Made by a program: the position numbers and the translations under genes. DNA of 64,000 nt, taken from Amblyomma americanum (taxonomy: Eukaryota > Arthropoda > Arachnida > Ixodida > Ixodidae). Numbering within the stretch: the first letter of the stretch is position 1; each line of letters opens with the position of its first letter. Where the stretch lies: assembly GCF_052857255.1 (NCBI RefSeq), contig NC_135505.1, positions 42,619,520 through 42,683,519 on the forward strand. The letters run 5' to 3'. The notes under the pieces were generated by a model. That model saw only the letters and a program-made list of their open reading frames with translations. It was not told the DNA's origin and did not search any database. Shown here piece by piece: positions 1-12,309 of this stretch.

Positions 1-1254
1 CGTACACCAAGCTTTGAAAACACAGAGGGCATAGAAAGATTCACTTTGCGCATGAGTGATCTCTTCGATGCGCTTAATGCCAAATTTCCAGTTGAGGGAA
101 TCAAGAACTCTCGACAGATCAAGGTAAAATTAACTTTTTTGTGGATTCAAGCAATTGCTGCTTACTGAAGGCAACAAAAATAATACATAAATGTGTGCAT
201 CTCTTAAGTGCAGTGTTGTAGGTCATTCAAGAATTTCTTGAATTGTTGGATACAACCGAAAAAAACGGCCTCCAACAAAACACGAGGCTTTTTGCCTCTC
301 AGATGACAACAGGGTCCCTCCGCATGACCCTCCTGTCTGTTCTGGATATAATTTCCCTGTTGCATGACAAGAATGTCCTATACATCCTGACTGCAAAGCT
401 TAATCAGGATTCCTTGGAAGTAAGTATCCAAATATTTTGCTTTTATTCTTACAGGTCACTTCCTTCGCCGCACACATAAACACTTTTTTTATCTTTTTAC
501 CCATAGCGCTTTTTTGGGGTGGTACGAAGTTTTGGCGGAGATGAGGACGACCCAACCGTGACGCACTTCAGCCAGATATTCAGGCTGCTTTGCCTCTACA
601 CGCCTTTAGAAATAGCGAGAAAAGGAAACTGCTCTGGCGATGCAGATCCGGTGTTAGTGACAGTTTAAGAGAGCCTCCGCGGCGAGAAACTAGCTGCTCT
701 TTCAAGAAAGCAAGCCGGAGAGGCAAAACTCGGACAGATGCTTCACAATGTTCACTTCAAGGAGTCTTCAACGTCGGATCCAAACCAGCATGACTACAAT
801 CGTACCACTCCATTTGAAGCTGTTCTTTACTATCTTGGAGGCTATGTCGTAAAGCCAGCAGATTTTCTAGCTGCGGGAACTGCCTCGAAACAATCACTGC
901 TGCTAGTCATGTCCCACCAGCAGCTGTCCTCTCAGAGATGAGGTCTTTCGTACCTGGTGCTTTAAGGCACCCATCTAGCGCCCTTTTACAAATGCTTAAT
1001 GTCATTGAATCTGTCATTGAACAGAAAACACAGGGCAACAAAGTGTTTGGTGACTTGTTTTGGAGTACGGTGCAGGAACTTTCGAAAAAACCTCTCGTCC
1101 GTGTAGGCTTTTCCACGCACTCAGAAGAGCTTTGCGCCCGAATTATAAAGTTTTATCTAGTTACACGAATGTATTTTTATGCAAAGTTTCAGAGGCAGCA
1201 AAAGGACCAGTGTGTGCAAGTAAAGGCAGCAAGGAAGAAGGCAAAGTTGCTTTA
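1..1254 (+). pseudogene. P-element/THAP9-like transposase, 3' part, decayed
   Basis: Three exons can be read: 1-123, 222-419 and 507-1254, with GT..AG introns at 124-221 and 420-506, both in phase 0. The joined frame reads through KINQDSLE-type (here KLNQDSLE) and RFFGVVRSFGGD motifs, then YYLGGYVV and finally FYLVTRMYFYAKF. These are the C-terminal half signatures of P-element/THAP9 transposases. The gene enters from beyond the left window edge, so the THAP finger is absent here. It is dead: an in-frame TAA lies at 666-668, and a TGA at 939-941 marks a frameshift, after which the family sequence continues one frame over (from about 935 to the TAG at 1252-1254). AATAAA follows at 1291. Family assignment is from motif memory; a protein search would confirm it. 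Confidence 0.72.
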
Positions 1255-1290
1255 GAGGCATTCTCGCTTGAATGGAAGCTAGTTGAGATC

Positions 1291-1296
1291 AATAAA
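1291..1296 (+). promoter_or_regulatory. AATAAA polyadenylation signal after the transposase remnant
   Basis: AATAAA stands 37 bases after the transposase stop codon on the same strand, a normal position for a 3' end signal. Confidence 0.45.
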
Positions 1297-1749
1297 ATTT
1301 GAATGCGAAAAAAGTGACGTGTGCTTTTCGAGCATGACATTGAGTAACAATGAATGCATTCCAGCCACATATTTCTTCAACAAGGCACAAATTATGAAAG
1401 TGTATAGCTGCATCAGGCGGCGCGTGCTATGCGTATGGTAGGATCTCCGACTTTTTTTTCTTCCAGGCTGCAATGGCGTGCAGAATTATAAATATGCTAT
1501 ATATGCCTAGCGGCACAACCAGGACTTACAGCCTGCGAAATAAAATGCTTAATTCTGTGACTATAAAATGTGAGCGCGTGTCAGCAGCCCGTTACCAACG
1601 AACCGCCGGCCACGGCTGCGAACGGCTAATGCGGCAGTCAGCTAGAGCCGGATGAGACGGTTCCGCCACCTGGCGACAGGCGCAGGAATGGAGACGCCGC
1701 CGATGCATGGGAAGATAGGGGAGTTTTAAAACTGACCCTATCTAGTAAC
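1297..1749. other. Non-coding stretch, no recognised feature
   Basis: No reading frame or repeat that I recognise. Short frames here have no family resemblance. The terminal inverted repeat of the transposon to the left may lie here but was not identified. Confidence 0.4.
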
Positions 1750-2236
1750 GTTGGTTCTGTAAAAGTGAGCGGCGGTTCTTTTGGAGAGCCGGTTCTTTAC
1801 GAGAGCCGGTTCTCTCGTTCAATGAGCCGTGCCGACCAGTTCAGTGAGAGCCGTTCTTTTGGAGAGCCGGTTCTCTCCTTCAGTGAGCCGTGCCGACCCG
1901 TTCAGTGAGCGCCGTTCTTTTGGAGAGCCGATTCTCTCGTTCAGTGAGCCTTGCCGAGCCGTTCAGTGAGAGCCGTTCTTTTGGAGAGCCGGTTTTCTTG
2001 TTCAGTGAGCCGTGCCGACCCGTTCAGTGAGAGCCGTTCTTTTGGAGAGCCGGTTCTCTCTCGTTCAGTGAGCCGTGCTCCGGCAAAACGGTTCGGTGCG
2101 GCTCACTGAAAGGGCTCTTTAAAAGAACCGGCTCTCCAAAAGAGCCGCCGCTCACTTTTACTGAGCCACGGTACAATCGCTCTTTTTAAAAGAGCGGCTC
2201 AAAAGATCCGGCTCGCTCCTGAGCCACCCATCTCTA
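1750..2236. repeat. Foldback repeat with 61-bp tandem units
   Basis: The motif TTCTTTTGGAGAGCCG recurs at about 1853, 1914, 1975 and 2036, an exact 61-bp period. Each unit carries the palindromic core GAGAGCCGGTTCTCTC and a GTTCAGTGAGCC block. Inverted copies of the outer part lie at 2098-2162: GTGAGCGGCGGTTCTTTTGG (1765-1784) faces its reverse complement near 2142-2160. The right end reads ...GAGCCACCCATCTCTA; reversed, this is TAGAGATGGGTGGCTC, similar to the CAGAGATGGG ends of some hAT elements. A non-autonomous hAT-type foldback element is a possible explanation, but no target duplication was found. Confidence 0.6.
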
Positions 2237-3343
2237 CATCGACGGCAGCTGATGTTTATCGCTTTAGGGTGTCATTTACCTTCCATACGTGTTTTAAATC
2301 TAACTCAATAGCACAGCCATGTTTCATCTACACAGCGCGAGAGAAACGACTGACGAGAAAGACGAATGCTGCAGCGCATGTGACTAGCGCTGTTAGAAGT
2401 CAACTGCACCAAGCATCACGAATAACAGCACATTCAGGCATAATTTTGCTACAGTACGAAACAGTACTTGATACACTAGCTCCGTCGAATGTGTACCAGC
2501 AGAACACCGATGACACCCCACCAGATTGTGACCTCACGCCCACTCCGGTTCGCTCTAAACATATAATTCGGTAAAATAGTCACTGCAAAGTCGGCTGCCT
2601 ATTGAAAGTTTCCACCTATTCTTCCTTAAATTTATCCCCCACTGATGGTATAACTTGGGCTTAGAGCGCGACAACGTGCATCACAACAAAGAGCAGACTT
2701 GGCGACGCAAGCGCAACAGGACGACACAGAGCTGAGCAGACGAGGCTCCGTACATATGTACTGTGTGTAGAGACGTTCTGTCATTTGCTAGTGTCGTCCC
2801 ATAGCGATGCAATGGACCTTTATTTTTGAAACCTCTTTCCCGAGGACTTTACTGCTCTCCTCATGCAGTTGACGGCGCAACAGGTAGGCATTGTCATGAA
2901 AAAAGACGAGAGCGTCGAAAAGACAAGGTGCTAAGTGGAAAACGAAAACAAAAAGAGAAAAATCGTGCTGATGTCAGATTTCATGCACTGCCAAAGGCTG
3001 ACTTCCGGGACATGCTGCCCAACTTCCTGTGGCTTCACTTACAGGCGCCCGATGCGGCATCCAGCTCCCTAGTGGAGGTCAGTGGACTTCACCCTAAGTG
3101 GGGGCGCGCGCATCGAGGCACCCTATTGAAGGCGGCTCCGGCGCGCTCTTCGGTGGCGCGCGCTCAAAGCAGACGACAAGCAGACGAAATGGCTTTTTAC
3201 TTCAGCGGGGGCACGCCGCAGCGTTGTATTTCTGCGCCCTTAAGTCAAAGAGCAACAGTTTTTGTCGGTGTCTGTTCGAGGGCCGTAATACTAACGGCGC
3301 TGCTACGCGCAGTGCGGCCTCCTTCGGAATTTGCTAGACTAAG
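2237..3343. other. Non-coding stretch, GC-rich toward 3340
   Basis: Nothing recognised from 2237 to about 2825. From about 3000 to 3340 the sequence turns GC-rich with several GCGCGC runs. It stands directly upstream of the THAP-type start at 3344, so it could be a promoter region; that is inference only. A 193-residue frame across 2826-3407 has no family resemblance and low-complexity basic composition. Confidence 0.3.
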
Positions 3344-3403
3344 ATGGGACGCAGGTGTTTTGTTCGAAATTGCAAAAGCGGTTACAAGTGTTGCAGGGAG
3401 TAG
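3344..3403 (+). pseudogene. THAP zinc-finger N-terminal start, 19 codons
   Basis: ATG at 3344 opens MGRRCFVRNCKSGYK, the typical beginning of a THAP C2CH finger (CxxxxC followed by SGYK), then stops at TAG 3401-3403 after 19 codons. The usual second Cys/His pair and AVPTFIF-like end are not seen downstream on this strand. It may be a first exon whose splice donor is lost (a GTGAGC donor-like string follows directly after the stop), or the start of a dead THAP/P-type transposase. It is on the same strand as the transposase C-terminal remnant at 1-1254 but lies downstream of it, so the two are not one intact gene. Confidence 0.45.
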
Positions 3404-4646
3404 GTGAGCAAGGTGAGAAGTTGTAGCCGCTTGTTGCCTTCTCGGCTGACGTGTAGTCATAAACGCTGCGCCGTACGACGCCCGTGTTCTCCTCCAGCAG
3501 ATAAAACTTAGCGTGGTCACATACTCGACGAACATGAAGGCATGTTTGTCTTCTACGAATGCCAGCAGCGCTTATACCCATCCAATCGAAGTCATCGCGC
3601 AGGTCTCAAACAAAAGCCCTGCGTACAACCAGAAGCTACAGATCATCTTATTGCGGTCATAGAAAAGAGCGCGTTTTAATATTTACTGTGCTCAAATGGT
3701 TGAAGCGTAGCACCAGTTTCTCTTCGGACTACGAGCGGTAAAGAAGCGCGTGCGAGTGCCCTCAATAGAAGTCAGGCGCGCGCGGCCGAACGGGAGAAAC
3801 ACGCTCCACCGGTTGCCTTGGCAACCAAAGCGGCGGTAATTTCTTTCCAGGCCGCCAGGCGTAGCCGGCATGATAGTAGCTCCGCGGGCTTGTGTCCTTT
3901 TTTGGTCGCCGCAGACGGCAGAGTTTCCACTCCTAAATAGTCTTCCTCCGTGGTATCGGCGAGCAAGGAGCGCGCGCTGTTGACTAGAGTGGAAACATTT
4001 TTTTCTAGTGACTCTATTGTGGACGGGAACGTGGCGCCATCTGGTGCCGCCGCCCGGTGATCCTCCACATGCTGACGATGCGCACTGTCTGATAAATGTG
4101 AAACGAACGCATCCTTCCTTGTGACCGAAACGAACGCTTATAGAGTGCCATGGCTCGATCGGATCGATTCCGCAAAGCCACTCTCAGATACATAGAGAGT
4201 AGCCATAAATATTGAGTGCTAAGTCGTAGGATGTTTACAGAGAGGCGCAAAGTCCTTCAATGCAAAAAGTAGCCAGAAGCTCTGGTGGCGTACTTTTGTT
4301 TTACGTGCTTTACAGCGCAATTATCTAAGGCAAACATGCTGGTTTTGCTAATGTAATACAAAACACAAAATTTGACAAAGCATATCTCTGGTTATTAACA
4401 CAATTTGCAGTATATTTGCTCTTTGTCCAATTATCAAGCTCCCACTAAGTGATGTCATATCCGCTGCTAAAAACTACCTTTGTACGGCGACACCGTCAGC
4501 GCCACGAATTCGCTTTTGCGAGCTAATTAAAATATTAAAACCGCAGTGTACGCGGTACGACAGATGCTAATAGCATCACTATAACTCATTCTATGCAACC
4601 AACAGGCTAAACAATGCACTGAAAATGTGTTTTGGGGCCCCTTTAA
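3404..4646 (-). repeat. Probable non-autonomous DNA element ending AAAGGGGCCCC
   Basis: Read on the minus strand, a boundary-like terminus starts near 4646 with CTTTAAAGGGGCCCCAAAACAC, close to the AAAGGGGCYCTGAAACAC ends common in arthropod MITE families and similar to the end of the insertion at 10829. The rest holds no recognisable protein; a 98-codon minus frame at 3772-4068 has no known motif. The left limit is not defined, and 3404 is only where the THAP-like start ends. No target duplication was identified. Confidence 0.3.
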
Positions 4647-5205
4647 AGCTATCGCGTTAAAGCTAATGTCACCGTAGTAACTGTAGGCTTCTTGAAACTA
4701 GAATGTTGGGCCCGAGTCAAGGAAGGATCGCAAGCCAGAGAGCAATTTTACTGATTATTTTCACGTATTGGGCACCCATGCTTGGTTAAACAATTGGGAA
4801 TGGCTTAACAGCCTGCTTTGTGTGCTCTAATGCGCTTCTTCTCCCACGCCTTGTTTAGGCTCGACTACGCGTCGCGCCAGATGGTAGCAACCCTAAAAAT
4901 AAATAAATAATTGAGATAACCTATTAAGCGTGCTCTTACTTTTTATAGCGCGGCTTTTAAGCGCCAGTTCGTGGGCTGAGCTGAATCGGCGTAATCCAGC
5001 GAACGAGAGTACCACCACTCGCTTGTAGGCAAGGGAGGTCTCCCTGCTACTGCACGCGAATGGTGAGAAGCAGTGCCGCGACGCCGAATGTCGTGGATCC
5101 GTGGATCTGCCCCCCCCCCCCTTTCCCATGCCCCACCACCCCGTAAGCACTCTGCGCGAAAAAGGGACGCAGAAGAAAACTGTTATTAGGTCTTGCCTTC
5201 TTTGA
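4647..5205. other. Non-coding, 3' flank of carboxypeptidase
   Basis: No gene recognised. Contains a short (AAAT)n run near 4896-4910 and an 11-base poly-C near 5110. Confidence 0.4.
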
Positions 5206-5211
5206 TTTATT
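5206..5211 (-). promoter_or_regulatory. AATAAA polyadenylation signal, minus strand
   Basis: TTTATT on the plus strand, AATAAA on the minus strand, 15 bases past the carboxypeptidase stop codon (5227-5229). The position fits a real 3' end for that gene. Confidence 0.5.
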
Positions 5212-5226
5212 ATTTGATTTACGAAC

Positions 5227-6110
5227 TTAGCTAAATAAGTGCGATTCACCTTGGCTTGTAACACTTTCCCTCCGCCTCGACGCTTGATACGTCTTAGAGG
5301 CAGTGTGTTTTGAGAACGTTAAGAACTTGCGGTACAAATCAGTAACTGCTACAGACCGTTCTAAGGAAATTAAATGGCCGCCGAGAAGCACCGTGCTATA
5401 CATGAGGCTACCGGCTGTTTTCAGGTACCCGAAGAGTTCAAGGTTGCTGTCATCATTTTGATACCAAAACTGTCGTTGAGCATTCTTGAACAAGTCTGAG
5501 TAACGCCAGCGCAGATTCTTTAGTGACTGTTCCAGGCTGACCGCTGGGAACACAGCATCCAATTCTGCAGTGTAGAAGAGGACGTGTGTATTTCCGAGGA
5601 CATGCTGCAATTTATCCTTGATGTCCACAAAAAAGTCTCCTTCACCAAGTTTTATCACAAGATCAGAACTCGTGCCGTCAAGAATTCTAGATGAATCGAC
5701 GTGAACAATTCTCTTGAAATCTGTACTGTTGGCGTACTCCCAGTAAGCTAACACTTCCTTTGGTAGTTTCCGCTTAGCTATGCTTCCTTGGTGTTCGAAT
5801 CCGGTGATAAGCTGAAACAACGTTTTCTCCCCAGGTTTCGACATGCTCATAACAGTTCTGGTTAGGAATTTTGCAGCTTCGAAATATTCCTCTTCCTCAA
5901 CAAAATACCGGATCAGTTTAAATCGTTCAACAAATTGCTTGCGTCCATGGTCGTCTATGAGTCTTGAAATATAAAGGTATTCAGTCGAATCGGCAATGTC
6001 CAGCAGTGGAAACAGAAACCCGACACCGAGCATTAATCCTTTTAAACGTAGTGAAAAATTCCGCAGTGGGCTGGTCAGCAATTGGTAGGCCGCTCCGACT
6101 GCTGATCTTG
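5227..6110 (-). CDS. Serine carboxypeptidase (S10, CPVL-like), 3' exon
   Basis: Last exon of a secreted or lysosomal serine carboxypeptidase, which removes C-terminal residues from peptides; in ticks this family is linked to blood-meal protein digestion. The exon holds the back half of the alpha/beta-hydrolase fold. LMLGVGFLFPLLDIAD occupies the GIAIGDGYSDP position of CPVL. LFYTAELDAVFP corresponds to LIYNGQLD and carries the catalytic Asp. VLLGGHLISLERS carries the catalytic His. A TTTTCAG acceptor ends at 6111; joining from 7746 gives GESYGARSAVGAAYQLL, which aligns well with GESYAGKYVPAIAHYI. The stop is TAA at 5227-5229, with AATAAA just beyond. The last about 30 residues are not family-like, and a CAAG/GTGAAT donor-like site near 5250 leaves the C-terminus open. 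No stop interrupts the exon. Confidence 0.85.
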
Positions 6111-7745
<1,635 letters not shown>

Positions 7746-8073
7746 CTCCGTATGACTCTCCGGCGATGTACAGTTCTCTCTGCTTGTACTCCGAGAATAT
7801 TCTTAAAAAGCGGTTAAGAAACCGCACGATGTGGAGCGAGACCTTTTCGAGTGTTCCCGGGTAGTTTTGATTTTCGTCGAGGCTGTATCCGGATCCGGCA
7901 GGTTGGTCCAAGTAAATGACGTTCATGCGCTTTATGACAGTGTGGTTTCTATAGTACAACTTCCCGGATGCGTCAATGCCAAGAGCTCCATTTTCGAGGA
8001 ATTGACCAAATAGCGATGACTTTTCGGGGCCACCTTGCAGCCACAAGAGAAGCGGCTTCTCCAAGCTGTTCTC
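7746..8073 (-). CDS. Serine carboxypeptidase (S10), catalytic-Ser exon
   Basis: Internal exon bounded by a GGTTTCAG acceptor (starts at 8073, phase 0) and a GGAG/GTAGTA donor (ends at 7746, phase 1); 328 bases. It encodes ENSLEKPLLLWLQGG (substrate-binding and oxyanion-hole strand), NVIYLDQPAGSGYS and LYIAGESYG, the nucleophile motif with the catalytic Ser. These are hallmark S10 motifs in the correct order. Oddity: the usual GGPG(G/K)SS reads GGPEKSS, with a charged Glu where a Gly is expected. Exons for the pro-region and N-terminus should lie at higher coordinates but none was found before the gypsy stack at 9655. They may lie beyond it, which would make that stack intronic. Confidence 0.87.
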
Positions 8074-8216
8074 CTGAAACCAGATCAAGTAAGAACAAAA
8101 TGCAATACAGCCGCCACGATGGCCAAGTTTGATTGTTTCTGCTCTAAAAGGCCGGCACGCTGCCTCAGCAATTTGTGACGCGAGATGCGGCCACGTTTAA
8201 CTCGAATGATTGCAGA

Positions 8217-8470
8217 GCCGCCGCGGTGTTTTTTTTTTCTTTTTGGGTTACGGCGCTCGGCTGCTGGCCCAAAAGACGCGGGTTCGATCCCGGCCGCGGT
8301 GTTCGAATTTCGATGGAGGCAGAATTCTAGAGGCCCGTACATTGTGCGATGCCAGTGCACGGTGGTCGAAATTTCCCCAGTTGGTCGAAATTTCCAGAGA
8401 CCTGCACTACGGCGTCCCTCATAGCCTCAGTTGTTTTAGAAAGTTAAATCCCCATAAATCACAAACCAAA
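8217..8470 (+). mobile_element. Ruka-like SINE, copy 1
   Basis: tRNA-derived head with B box GGTTCGATCC at 8281-8290, then the CGAATTTCGATGGAGG body, GTCAGTGCACG-like block (here GCCAGTGCACG), GGCGTCCCTCATAGCC and a tail ending AAACCAAACCG. The A-box half is disrupted by a poly-T/CT run at about 8229-8244, so internal pol III transcription from this copy is unlikely. It lies in the presumed upstream intron of the carboxypeptidase gene, in the opposite orientation. Confidence 0.85.
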
Positions 8471-9654
8471 CCGAATGATAACAGCGACACTCTGCTGCTT
8501 CCATATTGTTCGATATTGGTAGAGTTCCTATTGGCGTGTTATTAGGAAGGTTACTTTTCGGGTTTGAGATGTGCATGGCCTGGAGCGGCGGTAGTTCCGC
8601 TCTTCGGTGACCACCCAGCAGGTTTGCGACTATCTCCGCTCAAGATTCATTCACTACTTTGTGGGCGCAAGCGAAGCTTACTGTACACTTTCTATTGGAA
8701 ACCTTTCGCTGATTTTCTCACTGCAGAAAAACGTCACCAACAGTATAAACCTTTGGCCATGAAACTCTTTCAATTTGCAGCGATTTTCAGTTTGTAGACT
8801 TCACATCTGCGGCGAGATTATAATAAAGAGTATGAAAATACTCCGGTCATTAAAATTCTACAACTTATTGCCGTCTGTTTATGAAAGTCTGTTACCCGAA
8901 ATATTTGCATCGCCATTTTCAGGGAGAATGATATAGGCGTAGGATAATCACAAGAGAGTATATGAGCATTGTGTATTTTTCAATTTTGTTGGCTTTCCGC
9001 GAAATATACGGCAAGTATCTAATTTCATAGTGTGAGCTGTGTCTGAACTTAGTATTGTAGTTTCCTCATAATTTATTCATTTTTAGTCATTCTCTGCTGG
9101 CGCCTGCTGCTGCTTCTCAACATAACGTAAAAAAATGAAAGCGCGGAAATGTGAAGCTCGACGATTTAATCAAAAGGGTGCAACAAACGAGGACAAAATT
9201 GAGAGCTTCTCGTCTTTATTTGCATAAATAAGACCATGTTTGTACTGCCAGTGCACCCGTTAGTGCCGCAGGCATCGAGTTTCGGATTAAAGGTGAAGTG
9301 AAGAAATAAGATTACAGGATTGCAAAGAGTAATCTTCGCGTCAACTATTGAAAAGGTGTTGTTTACATAGGCATCGGCGCCACCAAATATAATCCAACGA
9401 ATTTGGCCCCATGCAAGAAAGCTTTGTTAATGCATTATCAATGAAAAGAGCACTATCATGTTGCGCATACTTTTTCCCAAAAGCCCACGTACTGCAAACT
9501 TTGAGAATCGAATAAAAATGCTCAGTCTTCCACACGATGATTCCAGTCTGCCAAAGCTACAGAAACAAAAAAATTCTAAGAACGCTGAGAATAGAGGGCA
9601 GCCTACAACTTTTACCTGAAAAAATTACGTCGTGGCATTTAGTATCCACTAATG
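8471..9654. other. Non-coding, no recognised feature
   Basis: No frame with family resemblance on either strand. Upstream exons of the carboxypeptidase were looked for on the minus strand and not found. Confidence 0.4.
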
Positions 9655-10828
9655 TTTACACTCAAACGCAACAGTCACAAGAACGAGACTGCCGATATAT
9701 CAGACGGACCACACTCGCTGTATTCTGTGCCACTTTGTGATCGAGCCAAGCAGTTGCATCTAGACCGAGGAATCATCATCGCAAGAGGCATCACACATTT
9801 TCGCAATGGCCAGGCTGAAGTACTGGTGCCTAACTTCAGCCAAGAATACCGGCACATAAGAGAGGAACGACGATTGCTTTCTTATCCGAAGTATATCCCA
9901 CGTACGAGACTCCTTCGCCCTGTCCTACCAATCCGCAGAAGATTCGCCTGACCAAGAGAACTCGCCCACGTGTCGACATCAATCCAGCCCTGCCCCGGAA
10001 CAGACAAAACCAGATGCGCAATCTGCTTCGAAGCTACAGCGAGTGTTTATCCTCATCGCCCAAGGTCCGACAAACGCCAATTGCCAAACATCGCATTATA
10101 ACCACCCGGCCTGTACGTGAAAGCCTCTACCGTGTGTCGCCGCGAGAACGAACAGCCATCCGGGACCAAGTAGAAGAAATGCTTCGCGACGACGTCATCC
10201 AGCTTTCATACAGCCCATGGGTGGGACCAGTTGTTCTAGTGAGAAAGAAAGACGGCGCACTTCGATTCTGCGTCGATACCGCCACTTGGACAACATAACA
10301 AAGAAGGACGTCTACCCCCTCCCCCGCATCGACGATACACTGGACAGGCTCTGAAACGCAAAGTATTTCTCATACATGGACCTCAAGAGCGGCTACTGGC
10401 AAATTGTGATCGATAACAGAGATCGCGAGAAGACCGCATTCATCACTCCCGATGAGCTCCGAGTTCAAGGTCATGCCATTTGGTCTGCATTCCACACCAG
10501 CGACGTTTCAGAGAGTAAGGGATACAGTGCTGGCAGGCCTGAAGTGGCAAATTTGTCTCGTGAAATCTAAGGTCTGACGAAATCTCGTCTGGTCCGGTAA
10601 TGAGTAAGTCATTTCAACAGAAAAAAGGCAGACGCCGACCAAAGGATTTTGTCAAAACAAAGGCTTTGATTTGACAAGAACCTTTGGTCGGCGTCTGCCA
10701 TTTTTTTCTGTTGAAATTTGTCTCGTATATTTAGATGACGTCGTCTTCTTCGCCTCAAACTTTGAAGAGCACCTCAAAAGACTTCGAACAGTACTAGAGC
10801 CCATCAAGTCGTCTGGCCTAACCTCAAA
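9655..10828 (+). pseudogene. Gypsy-1 pre-RT linker and reverse transcriptase
   Basis: The linker carries LDRGIIIARGITHFRNGQ. RT follows with KVRQTPIAKHRIIT, RVSPRERTAIRDQVEEML, SPWVGPVVLVRKKDG, NITKKDVYPLPRIDDTLDRL, MDLKSGYWQI and REKTAFITP. After the hairpin insertion the catalytic strand reads VYLDDVVFFASNFEEHL (YLDD near 10727-10740). The frame shifts after RFCVD (near 10277), and TGA at 10352-10354 cuts the sequence before YFSYMDLKSG. The MPFGLCSAPATFQ region is scrambled. This would be the polymerase that copies element RNA to DNA; in this state it cannot be made. Confidence 0.85.
10562..10713 (+). mobile_element. 152-bp hairpin insertion with 13-bp target duplication
   Basis: AAATTTGTCTCGT occurs at 10549-10561 and again at 10714-10726, exactly flanking 152 extra bases between WQICLV-type codons and YLDD of the Gypsy-1 RT. 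The insert has a 49-base leader (10562-10610) and then a foldback, 10611-10717. The arms start ATTTCAACAG and end CTGTTGAAAT, each about 50 bases with a few mismatches, and the loop is about 8 bases near ACAAAGGC. No coding potential. The long duplication is retroposon-like rather than cut-and-paste-like. Confidence 0.85.
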
Positions 10829-11360
10829 GGGGCTCTGAAACTCCATGCGAGGAGAGCACATTAACTCATAGTGCAGTGATTAACACTGCACTGTGTTGCC
10901 TTGAAAACCGGAGCCAAATAATACTCTTCTACTCGGAGCAGACGACCCAGAATCGCGCGTCAAAGTTGGTGAGCCCTTCCCGGCGTCTTTTTCATGCTCG
11001 CGCTCTCCTCCGTCCCCCGCATCTGCGTAGACAAGGTGAGAGGTGGCCATTAGTTAGATTCTTTCGGACGGGAGGCAGCTACCGTGGCCGTGGCCAATAA
11101 ACCGCTTATCTCCGGCGGGTCGGGAAGCTCCGCTCCCAGAGGAGGGTCGTGGGTGGAGCGCCTGCCTTCCAGCATACAAAAAAGTGACGAGGGGAGAGGG
11201 AAAGGCACCAAGCCGCTGAAATTGAAATTTTTACTACGGATGACTAAGCTTCTACAAAGCGCATTTCAAAAATCTTTGCTGGACACTATTCGTGAAGCGG
11301 CGTGCTTCAATATCCCAGGCATGTCGCAACTTTATTAGAGCCCCCTTCACAGACCCTTTA
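10829..11360. mobile_element. MITE-like insertion in Gypsy-1 RT
   Basis: About 530 bases interrupt the RT between GLTSK and AEKCHF, where the family reads GLTLKPEKCHF. The ends are imperfect inverted repeats: AAAGGGGCTCTGAA on the left against AAAGGGTCTGTGAA at the right end read backwards. The interior has no coding frame of note. Boundaries are accurate to a few bases; the target duplication is ambiguous. Confidence 0.6.
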
Positions 11361-12309
11361 AAAGCAGAGAAGTGCCACTTTCTCTAAGAAGTGATGCTTT
11401 CTCTTGGCCACATCATTACCAAGAAGGGAGCACACCCAGACCCACAGAAAACAGCTGCTATTGCACAGTTTCCAACCCCTGCCGATAAGAAAGCAGTGCA
11501 CAGATTGCTCGGACAGTGCACATATTACCGACGATTTGTGGAAAATCTTTCGAGGATCGCCGAGCCCCAGACCGAACTGACGAAGGCAGACGTGCAACTT
11601 AAATGGAAAGCTCTGCAAGCAGAAGCTTTCAAGGAACTTCAGCGGCGTTTACAGTCCCCACCGAGCCTCGTGAATTTTGATGAAAATGTTAAAAATGAAG
11701 TTCATACCGATGCAAGCAGCGTGGGACGAGGCGCCATCCTCATTCAGAAAATCGACGGGCTGGAGAAAGTAATATCATACGCTAGGCGTTCCATTTCAAA
11801 GGCCGAGGCTAACTACTCGACAACTGAGAAGGAGTGCCTTGCCATCATCTGGGCTACGTCAAAATTCCGCCCTTACCTGTACGGACGACCGTTCAAAGTG
11901 GTCAGCAAGCACCACGCGCTGTGCTGGTTTACCAATTTGAAGGAATCGTCTGGCCGCCTCTCTCGATTGAGTCTGAGCCTCCTGGAGTTTGACGTCACGT
12001 ACGTTTACAAGTCCGAACACAAGCACTCTGAAGCTGATTGCCTCTCACGAGCTCCTGAAGATGCACCGTCGCCGGACGACGATGAGGACGCCTTCCTGGG
12101 ACTCATCAGTCACACCTCTTTTGCACAGCAGCAACGCTCAGACCCCGACCTAAAACACCTCATCGAGTACTTTGAAGATAAGGATTCTTCGCCCCCCCCC
12201 CCCCACACCCTATTCAAGCCAAGACTGTCTGCCATCTGTCTACAGAATGATGTCCTCGTGAAGAAGAGCTTCACAGCGAACAAAACAGCCTACCTCCTTG
12301 TTGAACCAA
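11361..12309 (+). pseudogene. Gypsy-1 RT thumb, RNase H and linker
   Basis: After AEKCHF and a stop, the frame from 11391 runs open for about 305 codons. LGHIITKKG and DPQKTAAIAQFPTP are RT connection. AVHRLLGQCTYYRRFVEN is thumb. VHTDASSVGRGAIL and YSTTEKECLAIIWATSKF are RNase H, and HKHSEADCLSR closes the domain. An acidic linker (PDDDEDAFLGLIS) leads to the integrase. DHHAL, usual in this family, reads KHHAL here. The frame is broken by the SINE at 12310. Confidence 0.88.

Noticed and set aside
1750..2236. CRISPR-like array
   Set aside because: 61-bp contiguous tandem units with no unique spacers, and the genome is eukaryotic.
2826..3407. 193-codon plus-strand frame
   Set aside because: No motif, basic low-complexity composition, and it overlaps a better-supported THAP start in another frame.
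3772..4068. 98-codon minus-strand frame starting MEDHRAAAPDG
   Set aside because: Lies in a probable non-autonomous transposon; no recognisable domain and no splice partners.
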